Shown here piece after piece: positions 51,401 through 64,000 of a DNA stretch of 64,000 bases (position 1 is its first letter; each line of letters begins with the position of its first letter). Under the pieces are notes generated by a model. It had not been told where the DNA came from, did no database searches, and worked only from the letters and a program-made list of their open reading frames with translations. Where the stretch lies: positions 58,876,666 to 58,940,665 of the forward strand of contig CM039179.1 in assembly GCA_008360975.2 (NCBI GenBank). Direction: 5' to 3'. The translations under genes were made by a program, and so were the position numbers. This stretch comes from Lichenostomus cassidix. Taxonomy: Eukaryota; Chordata; Aves; Passeriformes; Meliphagidae.

Positions 51401-54400
51401 TTGAGGTGATAATATTTCCTCCCATGAAAACTCTGGGCTTCTACAGGAAGGTCAGAGGAAGAAAGGGGGACTTGGTGCTGGATCAGTCAGCTCTAATAAA
51501 AAGTTAAAGTTATTTACCTCCTGCTCTTTCTCTGTCTGCTCTAATTAGACTGGAAGATCTCTTTAGGAAAGGGAATGTATTTTAGATATGTTTGCACCAG
51601 GCTTCCAACAAGGGCCTCATGCAAGCTGAGGACATTTATATTAAAAAAGGTACCTGACAGAGAACCAATGATCTTTATCTGAGTTGCATTATCCCATAAA
51701 TACTTCTGGAGATATAAATTTATTTAGCTCTGTGAGTTTGCAGCTTTCCAGTCTCATGCTTCCCCATACTCAGATGCCTTCCTTCAAAGGGCAGTATGCA
51801 GCTGCTAGTCTTCAGCTGAATAAATAATATGGTCCAGGAAGAGGTCACAGACCTAAAGTGTATATTTGGCTCATGGATCTCAAAAGTGGACTATTGACTA
51901 GATAACTCTGTAATCTGCAGTATTTAAAGATTTTCAGGATCCCGTGCTGGACTGCAGAACGCCATGATATGGTTATTCCAAACTTACAGAAACTCCCCAC
52001 TGAATATATTTCTCACAATTCACGGGGTTTGCACCGACAGCATTTAAAAGTTGAGGGAAATCACTGTTTATTAGCCCACTGATGCCCTCATGTGGTCAGA
52101 AAGACTGCTCGGTCTAAAGTAAAAAATAGAGAACAGGGGTGGTGGTGGGAAGAAGGACCAGCCACTCATGCTAAAGGTCAGGATTTTGTCTCCATTCAAG
52201 AACTGCAGCTTTGCCCAGTTCAGTCTTAACTTCAGGAAAAGGCTGGATTTTTGTAAATTTGGATGTTATAAAGTACAGTGTCACTTTTAGTTGCATGGAA
52301 TACAAATGGAATAAATGAGACTATTCAAGGAAGGGAATGAGATGATCATTATCCAAATCAACTTCCAGTTCTTGCTCATTATGAAATACAGTCCCTGAGG
52401 GACTGGCTACTTGCAAAGTCATGACCATCTCTTCAGGTAACTCTAATTCAAGGGAACCAGTACCCAGGTATGACAACTGGGGAAAAACAGTAAGAGTTTT
52501 TTTTTGTGTGTGTGTGTGTGTGTGTGTGTGCATATATATATACATGTATCACTGTGCAAATATACTCATATACACACTCAACTGCATATGCACACCCCCC
52601 ACCTAATTTAACATGATTGGGCTTCTTTTAACTTCAACAGAAAATGTGACATTTCTGGCGTTCTGATTACTTCAGAAATGTACTCAACTTTGACTCTAGT
52701 TCAACACAAGCTTTACTTGAAGTATAGTTAGGATATGAACACATTTTAAATATATTTCTAATGATGGAACTGGCATCCCATAATAGCTACTTACCATTTG
52801 CCTTTGCCCTAATCAGTTCTAAAGGTTAAGTGATGGCTTGCAGAAGAAAGTCTGAACGTTGGGGATTACTACCTGAGTGCTGCTGAACTCATGAAAATGC
52901 TTTTATAGCAAAAAACCCTTGCATCATGGGTGATTTGAGCAGTTACATGAAAAAAACTATCAGTGATGAACCATACACGTTGCTCTTTTACATTACTGAC
53001 ATGAACCATATGTTTGTATCTGCTAGCTGTTCATAGGTCAAAGAATAGTTTACGTGTTCTAATTTTTGAGTGCTGCTAGAAGACTGTGAAGACAGACATT
53101 TAAATCTGAGAAAAATATTCATTTATTGCATTTTTTGAGTTTTGCTGAATATGCCTATACTCAGCTAAGCATGTTACAACCTCAAGCAATCTAGAGTTGA
53201 CATTTGTTGTCTTTGATGGCTGCCCTGAATTTATAAATGTTTCTTTTCCCAATTTAAGGTATGTTTGTACTGACTGCAGCATTCAAGGAGTTTCAGACTA
53301 TTTAAGATAGCAACATGAAGTGTGTCACTATGGGTGTATAATGCATTTATGCCTCTGACACTGCAGTGTAGACATACTGCATGAACTTGAACAGGTGACC
53401 TGCCTTCCTTAAGTCTCAGTTTCCTCCTCTGGAAAGCAATGACAATGCTCCCTGGCCTCGGGTGTTGCAATCACTATATATTCAAAAGTTTAGGGGTTTG
53501 TAAAGGGAACCAGCTGTGGATGGATGAAGTACTTCTTTATCACTTCTCCATGTAGGTAGTTACAGTGATTCATGCTTTGTGGAAACAATGTATCAGTAAA
53601 ATGTTAACTAGCACCAGCAGAAACCAAGAGCATGCATCGCGAATTGCTGAGAAAAGAAATCATTATTTCAGGTAAGAACATTCCTTTTGGACAGAGAACT
53701 ATTCTCTCAGCCAGTTTCACAGGGCAGAAGAAGAGGAAAGAAAATCCCAAAAAACTTAACCTAAAGCCTTCCCTATTCTTACATACATTTCATTCATATC
53801 TCCTTTCAGTGCCAATGCCCAGAACACATCCCCAGAGTATATATACAAGTCATGCTGAGCTGTGCTCCTCTAGGACCTCTGCTAAGGGAATGACTCTGGG
53901 ACAATACTAAAGGAATCTCTCCACACCGCTGCAGAACTGTCTCTGGTGAATTTATTGTTCAAGCCACTGGCAAGAGGCAAAGACAGATTTTTTTTCCTCA
54001 TTCATGTGTTTTTCTAGATTCATTCCACCATCTCTGTTTTGTGATGCTGTGAACACTAATGTAATGTAACTGTTCAGCTGTCTTTTTGCTAGAAAATAGA
54101 CTGATCACGTGAAGTCACAAAAGCAAAGTGAGGAAAAATGGGAGAAAACATCTTCAGGCTGCTCCTTGTCTTTGTAAGGGCCTGGTTTCATACTAAGGTG
54201 TCAGTGTCTCTCTCACATGCTTCTTTTGGATTGACACACATACAGAGAAGTATACGATTTTTTAAGCTGAGTGTTGCCCATCAGTCTGCACACTAGAGAG
54301 CTGGGCTGATATAGTTATTGTATTATTCAGGTTCTACACAGCACATGCATTTGCTAATGGGTAAATGTACTTTATCTATTTTTAAACAGCTGCTAACAGC

Positions 54401-57400
54401 AAAGCTGGTGTCCACTCAATTCACACGTGCTGTATCTTTGCTCTGTTCAATCCTACACTATGTGATCTTGACTGTGACCATATTGGCTGAACCTGAATCA
54501 TTTAGGAAAACTGAGTTCTCATTGGAGACATAACCTGAGCCAAATGTTTCAGATTTTTAAGTTTCTCAGGACAAACACATGTTACACAGAACGCTTATAT
54601 AAAGTGAGGCTCTGTCATAGGCCAAAGAGACATAAGCAATATCCATACTTAAGGAAGAAGTGTACTGTAAAACAGGCAGGTCTTGACCTATAAGATCTGG
54701 TATGTACCAGGAAACTGTGACCCTGTTTTAGGACAGCAGAAAGATGGGAAAATGGAAAGAAGCCTCTTTTTTTTTCTTGCTAACTATTCACTTAGATGTA
54801 AGTATGAATTAATTTCCAACTAAGTACCTGACTGTTTATGAGGAAGGCTTCCAGTATTGAAAATGAGAGAGAAGAGTCCATACGAAATCAAAATAGTTAC
54901 AATCATGACCACTTCATTCATTAGGCTTTTATATTCAGCCACAAACAGAGGGCACCACTGCAATTTCAAAAACCCATCTCATGCATGTAGGAGATGATAC
55001 AACTACTGCAGGTTCCACAAATACATCAACCAACAGACACCAAACCCCCCCCCACCCAAATAAACCCCTAAAAAATCTTTGTTTACAAGATTTTTTTTTT
55101 TTAAACAGTTAGATCACTTCTTTGAATGATCTTGGTACAGAGATAATAGCAGAACATTCTCGGATTCGGGATGTCACTTGGCATGGTGATATTACCTAGG
55201 TAGAGAGTACACCTGGATTTCAAAAAATGTTGTGAATTGAAATTCGAGGTCAGATATATATATTAGCATAAACTAGATGACAAAGCTTTTACAATCTTTG
55301 ACTAAGTATATTTTTATGCACTCTACAGGTTTGGGTATGTCCTGGGACTTCTGAAAACCAGCATTCTGAGTACAGTCTTGACATAGCATAAAACATTTTG
55401 GACAACGGTCTACAGCAGGAGAACCCTAAGTGGAATAAATACAGAAATAAATGTCTGTACTAATAGTCACAGATAAATGCTTTAACATCTGTTGAAATAC
55501 CTATAAATGATGCGCCTTTTAATTATTTTTATCTAAGCACTGTACTTTATCTAAATCAGACATACCACTAAATAATGCTTACTGAAAGACAATATCTGAA
55601 CTATATCAGAATGTAATCAGTGCTGTGCTATTTAATTTACATCAATAACCCTTTCATGAAAAAAAGTAACACAAGCTTATCAATGTCTGCCTATTGCCAT
55701 GAAACTTCTAGGGCAGGATTTTAAAAATAGTCTTCCAAATTCTCTTCAGGCATTTGATAATGAAGTGACCTTGCTGTCAGAGACACCAACGAGCGAAAAA
55801 GCTTAACAATTTTTTGAGTAGAGTTCACAGCTTTAGAAAATACAGCATTTTGTTTAGATTTTGTATTTTAGGCACTCCGATTTAATAATGTCAGAATACT
55901 GTAGTATTATTTCAAGATTAAAACTTCAATAAATGACACAAAATTCTGACCTGCCTGTATAAATGCAGGTTTACGTAAACACATACCATATTTTGATAAC
56001 CTAATTTGGTAGCCTCAAGACTTCAGCAGTTTGAACTCTGCTGAGTATGTCAACAGTCAAAATAAATGTTGACTGTTTTGAAGATTGCCACAAATTATAT
56101 CAAGGGAGCCTAATTACTGATTACAAGTGGAGCAGCTGTTTGTTTTCCTCTGTTTCATTGCCTATGTATATCCAGCCTCCTTCTCAGAGCTAATGTGTTT
56201 GTGACAGCAAAAATGCAGTCCTAGAAGATAGTACCAATAGTTCCAACTGAAGCCTGGTTGAAGATTTGATTCCAGATCTTTGAAACTATATTTATATTGA
56301 AAGCCCTCTTAATTCTTTTTTCTTTAAAGGGTCAGGAAAATTCAAAGAGTTTGTGTGCGTTTCTGCAGATCAGTGGTTCCCAATCACCAAGACAGGTCTC
56401 ATATTTGTCTAAGAACATCATCACAAAAGGATAATAAGCTTGGCTAAGCCTGTGGAAGCTTTGTGGGATGCAACAATGGCAGTGTTTAGAGAAGGGGAGA
56501 TTGGAGGTGAGTGGATGATAAGTGTAACACTGACAATTCTCTTAAGTGAGTTTCTGCTACAAGATGATTGGGAATGGTGGGTTTAGTCAAAGAATTAAAG
56601 ATACCTCATTAGACTCCAAGTTACTTCACACAAGCATGCACACAAAACATTACACAAAAGGAGGTGATTTTCATACATTTGAATGAATAGATCAATACAT
56701 GGCTGCAAAATTTGTCCAGTTTTGCAAAAATAGGTATCAGGAAATATTTACCTGCAGCATTCTTAGCAAAGTAATTGTCCCTAGATCAGGAGACAAGTTC
56801 TTGCTATGCTCAATTACACAGGGAATCTACATGAATATGTTTTTAAGCTAATAGGATCCTTTCATTTCCAGAAAGGAATGCTTTAATAAAGTATTGCTTT
56901 TATGTCTAGGCGTATTGAAAAATTAAGTGGGAAAGGTGAAGGCCTTCATAGCCAATTAACAAAGTACACAGTTTACACAGCCACTACATATCTATTATCT
57001 TATTGGAGATTACATAAAATAAAAGACCTAATTTATTTCTTATTGCTGTGCAATGCCTTTGTAAACAAAGCTTCTTGGGTCTCATTATCTTTCCATTTAA
57101 AGCAAAGCAAAATACCAAAGCAGGGAAACAGGTTGGTGACAATCATGCAAGTCAGAAGATCACATAGGAGGCTTTGTTCCAGCCCTTTACCACAAATCAA
57201 ACAGCATGTTGCTCCAGTTCTGACAAATCACTGGTTTGACACAGGAAAAAAGAAAGACACTCTAAGTGGACTTTACCTTAGGAATGTGCCTAGTAGAGAG
57301 GCAGGCTGTTAGTGGAGAGAAATTCTACAACAGATGTTGAAAACTGCTTTGTGACTGTTGGAAAATTTCTTAGCCTTCTTTAAAATGGCTACTGGAGATT

Positions 57401-58594
57401 ACTGGTTAAATGACTCAAATTTTCTTATCGTGTGTACTTTCCAAGCCAGTATTGTCTAGCAATTAGTTGGCTATTATTAACAATATAGTAATATTGTTGA
57501 ATGAAATTACAAGTTATTAAAAAAAAAAGAAAAAATCTATTAAAACTAGTCAAACTCTCCGGGCTGCTGTAAATGGACTATATCTGACCATAAGATGGTG
57601 CTAGTGCTACTGCACTGGCAATGAACATGGCACTGGCAAAGCCACACGTGTCAAGCACAAAGGTGCTACTGGGTAACAGTTTCCCTTTCTCATGACTTCT
57701 ATGAATGGCATTTTCTGAGGTTCAATAACAAGAGCATGTCAGTTTTTGCCCAAATCCCTGTAACTGCAGAACACCTTGTAGAAAGGGAGCTAGGAGTGGG
57801 AAAAGAAAGTAAAGGATGTTTTGGCCTAGTACATGTCATTCACAAAAAAACCCAACCAAAACCAGAGAGATCTAATTAAGAATAGACTCAATCTGTTTTC
57901 CCATGCTAATTAAAGATGCAATTGAACAGTCCGAAACGTCCCCTCCATGTTGAGTGATGATCACACATATTAGCCAGTACATTACCACTCGTGTATCCAT
58001 ACATACATGCACACACACCATACATGTATATATTGTGCATTTTCAGCATCTACCTAAGCATTCCACATGAGAACATGGCTGGATGAAGATACGTGCAACT
58101 CTGATCAGCTGGGAAAAATGTCAAGATTAGCCAAAGGCTCTACTGTGAACTCAAGGCATTTTTAACCTAGGTTTCAAGTTTCTTTTTCGAAGTAAAACCA
58201 CAGTATTTTTTCCAAGCATTTGAACTCTGGAAAAGCATATATTTTTCTTAAAAATTAATTTCATTATTCTACATTTTGAAAGTTACAGTTAAAAATCAGC
58301 AGGAGATAATGAATTTATTTGCATTTAATTGCACTGGAAGTTGGCAAAAATACAAACAGTGTAAGACAAAGAGCTTGTCAGTAACCATAACTACAGGGGT
58401 TACAAAAAGTTTTTAAATTAAGCTATTGTGCCTCTTTTTTTCGGAGAAGAAGTCTATTAAATTTTTCTCACCGTTGTATTTCTACTTCACAGTGTTTTTC
58501 AACTCAGTTTTCCCTTCAGCTCCTTTCCCAGCTGAAAACTCATCCATAGCTCATCTTGTTAAATGTTTTTCAGCTCAGCTTTGTGAAGTCCTAC
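42455..58594 (-). other. VWA8: Longest VWA8 intron (16.1 kb)
   Basis: The boundaries are GTAGGA...TTACAG on the minus strand. It is AT-rich, with a T-run at about 45979-45996, a TG/TA microsatellite at 52505-52542, and several short hairpins. I found no nested gene. The largest frame (56902-57312, 136 codons, plus strand) has no domain I recognise and is probably a chance frame. Confidence 0.85.
52505..52542. repeat. Compound microsatellite (TG)13 then (AT)n
   Basis: Thirteen TG dinucleotides at 52505-52530 are followed by CATATATATATA to about 52542, in the longest VWA8 intron. It is likely polymorphic and may adopt Z-DNA. Confidence 0.95.
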
Positions 58595-58799
58595 CTGCAC
58601 AGGACGACCATCTTCCTGGCCAATCATGTTCCTCCAGTCCTGCAGTGACCGCTGGAGGCTGTCCAGCCCAGTCTCCCAAAGCCTCACACCTCCTCCCATG
58701 TCCACAGTAACCAAACCTACTTTGCCCAGCGGTGCCAGCAGGGCATCAGCATCTGAGATCTTAGAAAGCCAAGATGTATATGGAGAGAGAAACTGGGAC
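58595..58799 (-). CDS. VWA8: VWA8 coding exon (205 nt)
   Basis: This exon starts after the acceptor TTGTTTTTCAG, completes one split Arg codon, and encodes 68 residues from SQFLSPYTSWLSK to EDGRPVQ. It ends exactly at a codon boundary before GTAGGA. The segment SKISDADALLAPLGKVG and the following VTVDMGGGVRLWETG are typical of VWA8 shortly before its low-complexity linker. WETG and RLWE resemble a beta-propeller-like strand, but I assign no separate domain. A 16.1-kb intron follows it. An open frame continues a few codons into the intron, so the exon end was set by the donor and by phase with the next exon. Confidence 0.95.
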
Positions 58800-59591
58800 C
58801 TGAAAAACAAGAATTAATGTGATTTTTCTTGAAGCTGCAATTAAAAGGGGGATGAGTATTTCTGCAGTTAAGGTGACAATTAAATGAAATTACATCCTCA
58901 TTTCATGAGAAACTATAACTGAGCCCTGCAGACCCACTATTTTATGTGAGACTTTCCACCTACTGAAACTGGACATAACCAACAGATACCTGACTACATA
59001 AGAAGCAATATAAAAAACCAAGCTGAAAGGTAATATATTGCCAAAACCACTGCTGCAGTTTAGATACACTGCTGCATCTAATCTATGTAGAAATAGTCTG
59101 TCTTAAGAACAAGAACTATTAAGAATATGAAAAATGTAAAAAGATGCTACAGAAAAATATAAAACTAAAAATGAAATAGGAGAGAACATGATCTGGGCAC
59201 TGAGGAAAATACAGTTCCATCAAATTAGTGTAACACCTTTCTCTAGTGCTTTAATAAAATATTAATATTTAAATATTCATTTAACAATGGCACAGCTTTA
59301 TGGACAGAGAATCTTACCACTTTTTAAACAGGCAACTTGCTTACAAAAACCTAATGCCTAAAGAGAGGGCCTAGTAAGTACATATCATGGAGGAAATTTA
59401 GATAATGTAGGAAAGATTCTGTGCATTCTTCAGTATTGTTAATTACATGCACGAATGACTTGGCAACCTGCACTAATGCTAAAATTAATAATTTTCAAGA
59501 ATATAAGAAGGAGCGACAGTTACTCTGCTATCTATGCCAGAAGGAAAAAAGGTTGTTAGATTTTAGCAGAGAACTATTCATATATAAATAA

Positions 59592-59608
59592 ATATATATA
59601 TATATATA
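59592..59608. repeat. Short (AT)n microsatellite
   Basis: An uninterrupted AT run of about 8 units lies in the intron between the exons at 58595 and 60742, in a generally AT-rich stretch. Confidence 0.9.
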
Positions 59609-60741
59609 ATGAAAACTCATTTTACTTATCAGTTCTTACTGTAGGACATTTTTAAATCAGAATTTCTGATCAGATCTGCCATACACAGCTTAAATCTTAA
59701 TGCCAAGTTAAGGGTCATGATGTTGAAATATGGCTTTGTAATTTCTCTTATTTCCTATAAAAATCCTAGTGAAAAATAAAGTGATTCCTTACTATTTTTA
59801 TGCTAATGTCTTTAATTTTTGAATGACTGTGTAAGATGTAGGCCAATGGACCAATTATAAAATGGTGAACAGTGCAAAAATAATTCTCTATTAATTAAAA
59901 TGTTCCCCAGATTATTAGTGAACCAGAATGAACTTAAATGAGAATAAATATTGAAAAAATCAACATTGAATTGACAAAATAATAAAAAAAAGTATAAAAT
60001 TCTTCATGTGTGAATTTCATATTTGAATATGCGAAGTTGAGGGACTGCCATTTAAAACAAAAATATTTACTAGTATTGCAGTAGAAAATGACAATTTGGG
60101 ACCAAAATATATCTTTATACCATAAAACATTTGCAAATACTCTCTAGAGTTGTGAGAGACAGCTGTTAAAACCAAGCAGAAGCCATAGAATCTGGCTATT
60201 TTAATTTATCGTAAAAGATACTTGTGTATCATTCAAGACACTTGAGATGGAATGTGTACTTTCCAAAGGGAGAACCACAGAGATGCTCAAGCTGTTTTAA
60301 GACAACTTTATATTGGGCCAGAACTTGGTTCCTGGTTTCCTAACACCTAGCACTGGTAATTTTGCCTGTGTTTCTCAGATCCTAAAGATAGGGAAAAAAG
60401 AAACGAAAATAAAGACAGCAAACAAACCATAATGAAACAGGGTTGAGAATAAAGTGGACAGAAGAGGAGGAAGGAGCAAAGAGAATGCAAATCAGAAGGT
60501 AAAGCTACCTTTCATATTTACTAATTAATTGCTACATTTTCATTGGCATTATCTAGTAAAAACAGATAAATAATGTTGACAAAAATATGCTGCAATGTTT
60601 GCAGAATTTTATACTAGGTATGAATTAGTCTTACTTTCCACATTAAAAGAAATATTTGCTTATCCTGAAGTGATAATAGACACTAAATTCTCTTCGCTCT
60701 TCCTCTAGGATGATGCTGCTCTAATCAATAAAATCAGTTAC

Positions 60742-60823
60742 CTAGGAATTGCAATGTATTTGATTTTCTTTGAGTTAAGATCTGTTACTTCCAAGTATCC
60801 CGCAGCTGGTGGAGGAGTGACAT
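60742..60823 (-). CDS. VWA8: VWA8 coding exon, most upstream one found (82 nt)
   Basis: The exon begins two bases into a codon after a TTTTCAG acceptor. It encodes 26 complete codons, starting VTPPPAAGYLEV and ending KYIAIP, then gives AG to the next codon before the donor GTAACT. The split codon becomes AGG (Arg) with the first base of the next exon, giving IPRSQFLSPYTSW across the junction, as in VWA8. It lies in the linker between the AAA+ region and the VWA domain. The identification rests on the phase-perfect join and on remembered similarity, since the exon is short on its own. Confidence 0.88.
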
Positions 60824-63800
60824 CTGAAAATAAACAAACGTTATTTTCCTGCTGCATGATTAACTGGTTATTGCATTTGCATTTAGCAGATTAAATTTAA
60901 ACATTTTATTATACAGTACCTGTCAGAAAATGATAAGCTTTCATATTCAATACAGGAATATAACTTGCAAATAAGGAATTGTTTTATTACTATGATAGTG
61001 AGTAATCAGACAGTCACAGGTACAAAAGAACAATGTATTTGTATGGCAAATGTCAAAATTACACACAAATATAGCTCTGCTCACAAAAGCATTACTGCAA
61101 TCCCTAACTCGCTGCTTTTATCTGTCACTGAAGATAATGTCAGCTGTATACCTGACTTGAAAAGCATATTGAGGAACATTTCAAAACACTGTGTTTATGA
61201 CTTCCACTTGAAAATTTCTCAATAATAAGTCCTAAACACTTAAATTTAACCACTCTTTCTGGAGGTAGATTCTCAGCACACAAAGATTTTGTAACTTTAT
61301 ATTAAAATGCCCTAGACTATCAAGCATTAAATATTCTGTTTATGGACAGTTTAATGAATACAGCTAATATATGGTCCTTCCCTCAGATTCAGTTTTGTGT
61401 TTGTGTACCTACATTGGCTTTTGCCAACTTATGAGTACACTGTGCCTGGGCTCAGATGTGGGTTCTAGGTAGAAGCTGACTTTCATCTGCCTGGAGTAAA
61501 TTGAGGCAGTTTTTCAGAAAAGAAACCAGAAGACAGAATCACACTGCCCAGTATGGGTACAAAATGTCATTGTCACAAGATGAAAGGAAGTCTAGATTTT
61601 CTTCTGAAACAAGGTATCTTTCACCTCCTTGAAATGAAGGAGAGTCTGACCCTACCTGCAGAAGTGTTGATGCTTGCATAGAGCATCAACACAGAAAAGA
61701 CCATTAAGATCAGCAGCATAAGGAGATCTGATATTCAAATGAGTACACAGAATAACTCACAACAGCACTTTATGCATATCTAATGTATCTATATATCTAC
61801 AATATACATGCCTACAGTAGCACATCTAGTGACTTTACTCATCTTCATAAAAATGGGAATATCAAACACATCAGAAATGGGAAAAAAGTCTGGAAAAATG
61901 CAGGTTTGTGGGCCAGAGACCACTTTTTGTTTCCCCTGTATTTTGTTACTGTTTAAAAATGTGCTCTCTCTTTTGTTAGGAATGAAGAATAAGACAGACA
62001 TTTAAAATTCTGATTCTGGCTAAGGCCCAGTCAAGAATCTTGACAATGAAACGTGAATATCAGATGTGAACAGGTTCCTCTTTTGCCAAAGCCTGATGGA
62101 GAACAGCTATGCACAGCTCTAGACATCAAACTTTAAGGAAAACAGACACAATGTTCAGTTCTGGGCTCCTCAGTACACAAGAGACATGGAGCTCCTGGAG
62201 CAGGTCCAGTGGAGGCCTATGAAGATGATAAGGAGATTGGAGGAACTCTGTTATGCAGAAAGGCTGAGAGACCAGGGTCTGCTCAGCCTCAAGAAGAGAC
62301 AGCAGAGAGGGGACCTCATCAATGTCTCCAAGTATCTGAAGGGAGGATGTCAGAGGATGGAATAGGCTCTGCTCTGTGGTGCCAAGCAATAGGACAAGAG
62401 GAAACAGTAACTGATGCACAGGAAGTTCCACCTGAACATGAGAAACAACTTTACTATGAGGGTGACCGAGCACTGGAACTGGATGCCCAAAGAGGTTGCA
62501 GAGTATTTCCCTGGAGAACTGTTAGGACACAATCCTGAGTAACATACTCTAGAGGTCCCTGATGAGCAGGGAGATTGGATCATATGACATCAAATGGTCC
62601 CTTCCAACCTTCCCCATTCTGTGATTCTGTAACGTGAATAGTCCTGAGGATGAGAAAGAGGTCAGAACAGATGAGTTACAAGGACAAATGTAAGGAGGGC
62701 TTTTTTTGTGGTCTAGAGATTTGTTTAAAAAACACATCCAATCCTATTAAGAAAATCCTTATGAAGAGAGCAGCATAATCCTGAGTAAGTGAAGGTGACA
62801 TGAAGTATTCAGTTTTGTTTAGAGAAAAAAAAAGACGGATACTATGAAAAGCTTTTCTTACACAAGGAGAGCAAAGCAACGCAATAGGCCAATTGTTTGA
62901 CAAACATGAGTTAAGAAAAGACTACATGTGTCATGCCGTCCCTATATAAATAGGTGGACCAGACAATGTGTTGAGGCTATTCTGGTAACATTGTGTGTTA
63001 TGGTACATGTTGTTCCAGTTACTGTCACACTAACAGCGATACACACTCAGTAACAGGCTGTTATTTTATGTTCATCTCCAGAAAGTGCTGAGAATCCAAG
63101 TAAATATTTGCTCTCAAGTAGTCCCTCATCTCTATAGTCTTGTTTTTAGAATAAACATTAATTCTTCTTTGCTGGATTTTGCCATCATCTCTTGTCTGAG
63201 TTTATATTTTGTGTCCATACATCTTTTTTGGCAGTCTTTGGGGAAATTATTACTTGTTACAATTTCTTTTCAAATACAACTATCATTTGGTTTACAGTTC
63301 CAATTAAACATATAGGCAATTATTTCTTTGCTTATTGGTCTTGGAACAGCTTCAGTAATACATATTGGAGTATGCTAGAGTTTGGCTGAGTACTTTGAAT
63401 TATTAATAGAAATGGAAAGCTGTCTGCCAGAACTGACCGGTTGTCCAAGAAGATGCGAAAGAAAGTCTGATAGGTATGGGAAAAAAATCAAAAATATAAA
63501 ACAACTTCTCAAAAGCAACAGAAGACAATACTGCAAGAACTTCAAGGGACTGACACATCCTTAATGTAGCAGGATGCCTTTGCTTCACTTTACCATTTCC
63601 CAGGGAAGCATACAACTTTTACAGGTAAGTAACTACAGGTTTCCAATGCAGAAACAACAGCACAATCAGGAATAAGCAACACTGAATTTCAAGGGACCAA
63701 GACTGTTAAGCAGCTACTGGTAGCCACTAAATGTGTATTCAATTAAATATTCCATCAATTAGTGGGACTGAGAGGCAAACTCCAGGAGAAACAATAGCCC

Positions 63801-64000
63801 AGTAGAGAAGGTTGCAAGCACAGAATCTCAAAGGCATCATAAGGACTAGTACCTTATTATCTCACCCTTCAAGTGAGTACATTGACATATGCTTCTCTTT
63901 TTCTGTCTTCCCTTTTTCACTTGGAAATATTTTTGAGCCATAACAACGGCAAGACTAGGTCCCTCTAGTACCCTGTCTCCAAGAGTAGTTAGATGCTTGG
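60824..64000 (-). other. VWA8: VWA8 intron sequence at right edge (probably intron only)
   Basis: Sequence upstream of the first recognised exon contains a CR1 fragment (62148-62632) and an 11-bp-stem hairpin (61664-61692). The next upstream exon must end with one base of a split codon before GT. I could not identify such an exon here, so it probably lies beyond the window, but a short one could have been missed. Confidence 0.6.
62148..62632 (+). mobile_element. CR1 LINE fragment with intact 3' terminus
   Basis: The copy begins near ACAATGTTCAGTTCTGGG and contains GAGCAGGTCCAGTGGAGGCC, AGAAAGGCTGAGAGACCAGG, CTCAGCCTCAAGAAGAGACA, and the end TGGTCCCTTCCAACCTTCCC with ATTCTGTGATTCTG. The terminal repeat ATTCTGTG is the expected CR1 3' octamer pattern. 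It is more diverged than the copy at 22745 and has small deletions. Confidence 0.92.

Larger units (their letters stand above)
20895..64000 (-). other. VWA8: VWA8 gene, 3' portion (ten coding exons plus 3' UTR; 5' part outside window)
   Basis: Ten minus-strand exons join in phase into 463 complete codons and a stop. Numbering from the first complete codon, the product has a linker of about 260 residues, a VWA domain from about 270 to 450, and a short tail. The MIDAS residues are D278, S280, S282 (DVSGSM), T363 (GDHTLEG) and D389 (VLSDANL), all intact. I recognise the protein from conserved stretches such as KPKRLRLVVDVSGSM, FSGAVRRQVQSLR and MSGDHTLEGTEHAI. Family knowledge: VWA8 (KIAA0564) is a protein of about 1,900 residues with an N-terminal mitochondrial targeting sequence, several dynein-like AAA+ modules and a C-terminal VWA domain, and it resides in mitochondria. 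The window therefore holds about the last quarter of the protein. In human the gene is also transcribed away from DGKH and towards RGCC; neither neighbour was found here. No frameshift or internal stop was seen, so the gene looks functional. Confidence 0.96.

Noticed and set aside
62940..63080. TATATAAATAGG TATA-box-like motif, considered as an LTR promoter
   Set aside because: No paired LTR, primer-binding site or retroviral coding remnant was seen nearby.
63403..63615. 70-codon minus-strand frame considered as the next upstream VWA8 exon
   Set aside because: The peptide does not resemble VWA8, and no donor leaves the single-base overhang required by the exon at 60742-60823.
63820..63890. 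CACAGAATCTCAAAGG... stretch suggestive of an inverted CR1 end
   Set aside because: Similarity fades after about a dozen bases, so it cannot be separated from chance.
1..64000. CRISPR arrays, bacterial operons, rRNA genes
   Set aside because: No regularly spaced repeats, ribosome-binding-site-led gene strings or rRNA landmarks are present; the window is vertebrate nuclear DNA.

Overview
The window is vertebrate genomic DNA, most probably from a passerine (songbird) genome. Genes are split by long introns, CpG is scarce, and CR1 LINE fragments are the commonest dispersed repeat. One copy of a tRNA-Ile-headed, CR1-tailed SINE (TguSINE1-like, a songbird family) lies at about 40886-41027. No bacterial or viral gene was seen.

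The only gene I can support is the 3' part of VWA8 (von Willebrand factor A domain-containing protein 8, a mitochondrial AAA+ ATPase), on the minus strand. Ten consecutive coding exons can be placed from 60823 down to the stop codon at 21013. All nine introns between them have GT...AG ends on the minus strand. The reading phase is conserved at every junction and gives 463 complete codons plus a stop. The exons carry the linker before the VWA domain, the complete C-terminal VWA domain with an intact MIDAS metal site (DxSxS, T, D), and the C-terminal tail. The upstream exons, with the AAA+ modules, must lie beyond 64000 or in the last 3 kb, where I could not find one.

Layout: 1-20880 is intergenic or downstream flank, with no supported gene, and looks richer in G+C than the rest by eye. 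It holds a miRNA/MITE-like hairpin (1994-2100), a CCCTCT hexanucleotide microsatellite (2591-2684), two CR1 pieces, and an 84-bp perfect palindrome (19955-20038). The palindrome would fall in the VWA8 3' UTR if a distal poly(A) site is used. From 21013 to 64000 is VWA8 exons and introns. The longest intron (42455-58594, 16.1 kb) is AT-rich and contains a TG/TA microsatellite. Two larger CR1 3' ends lie in the last intron (22745-23412) and near the right edge (62148-62632).

Nearly all other open reading frames are short, lack recognisable domains, and look like chance frames or translations of repeats.
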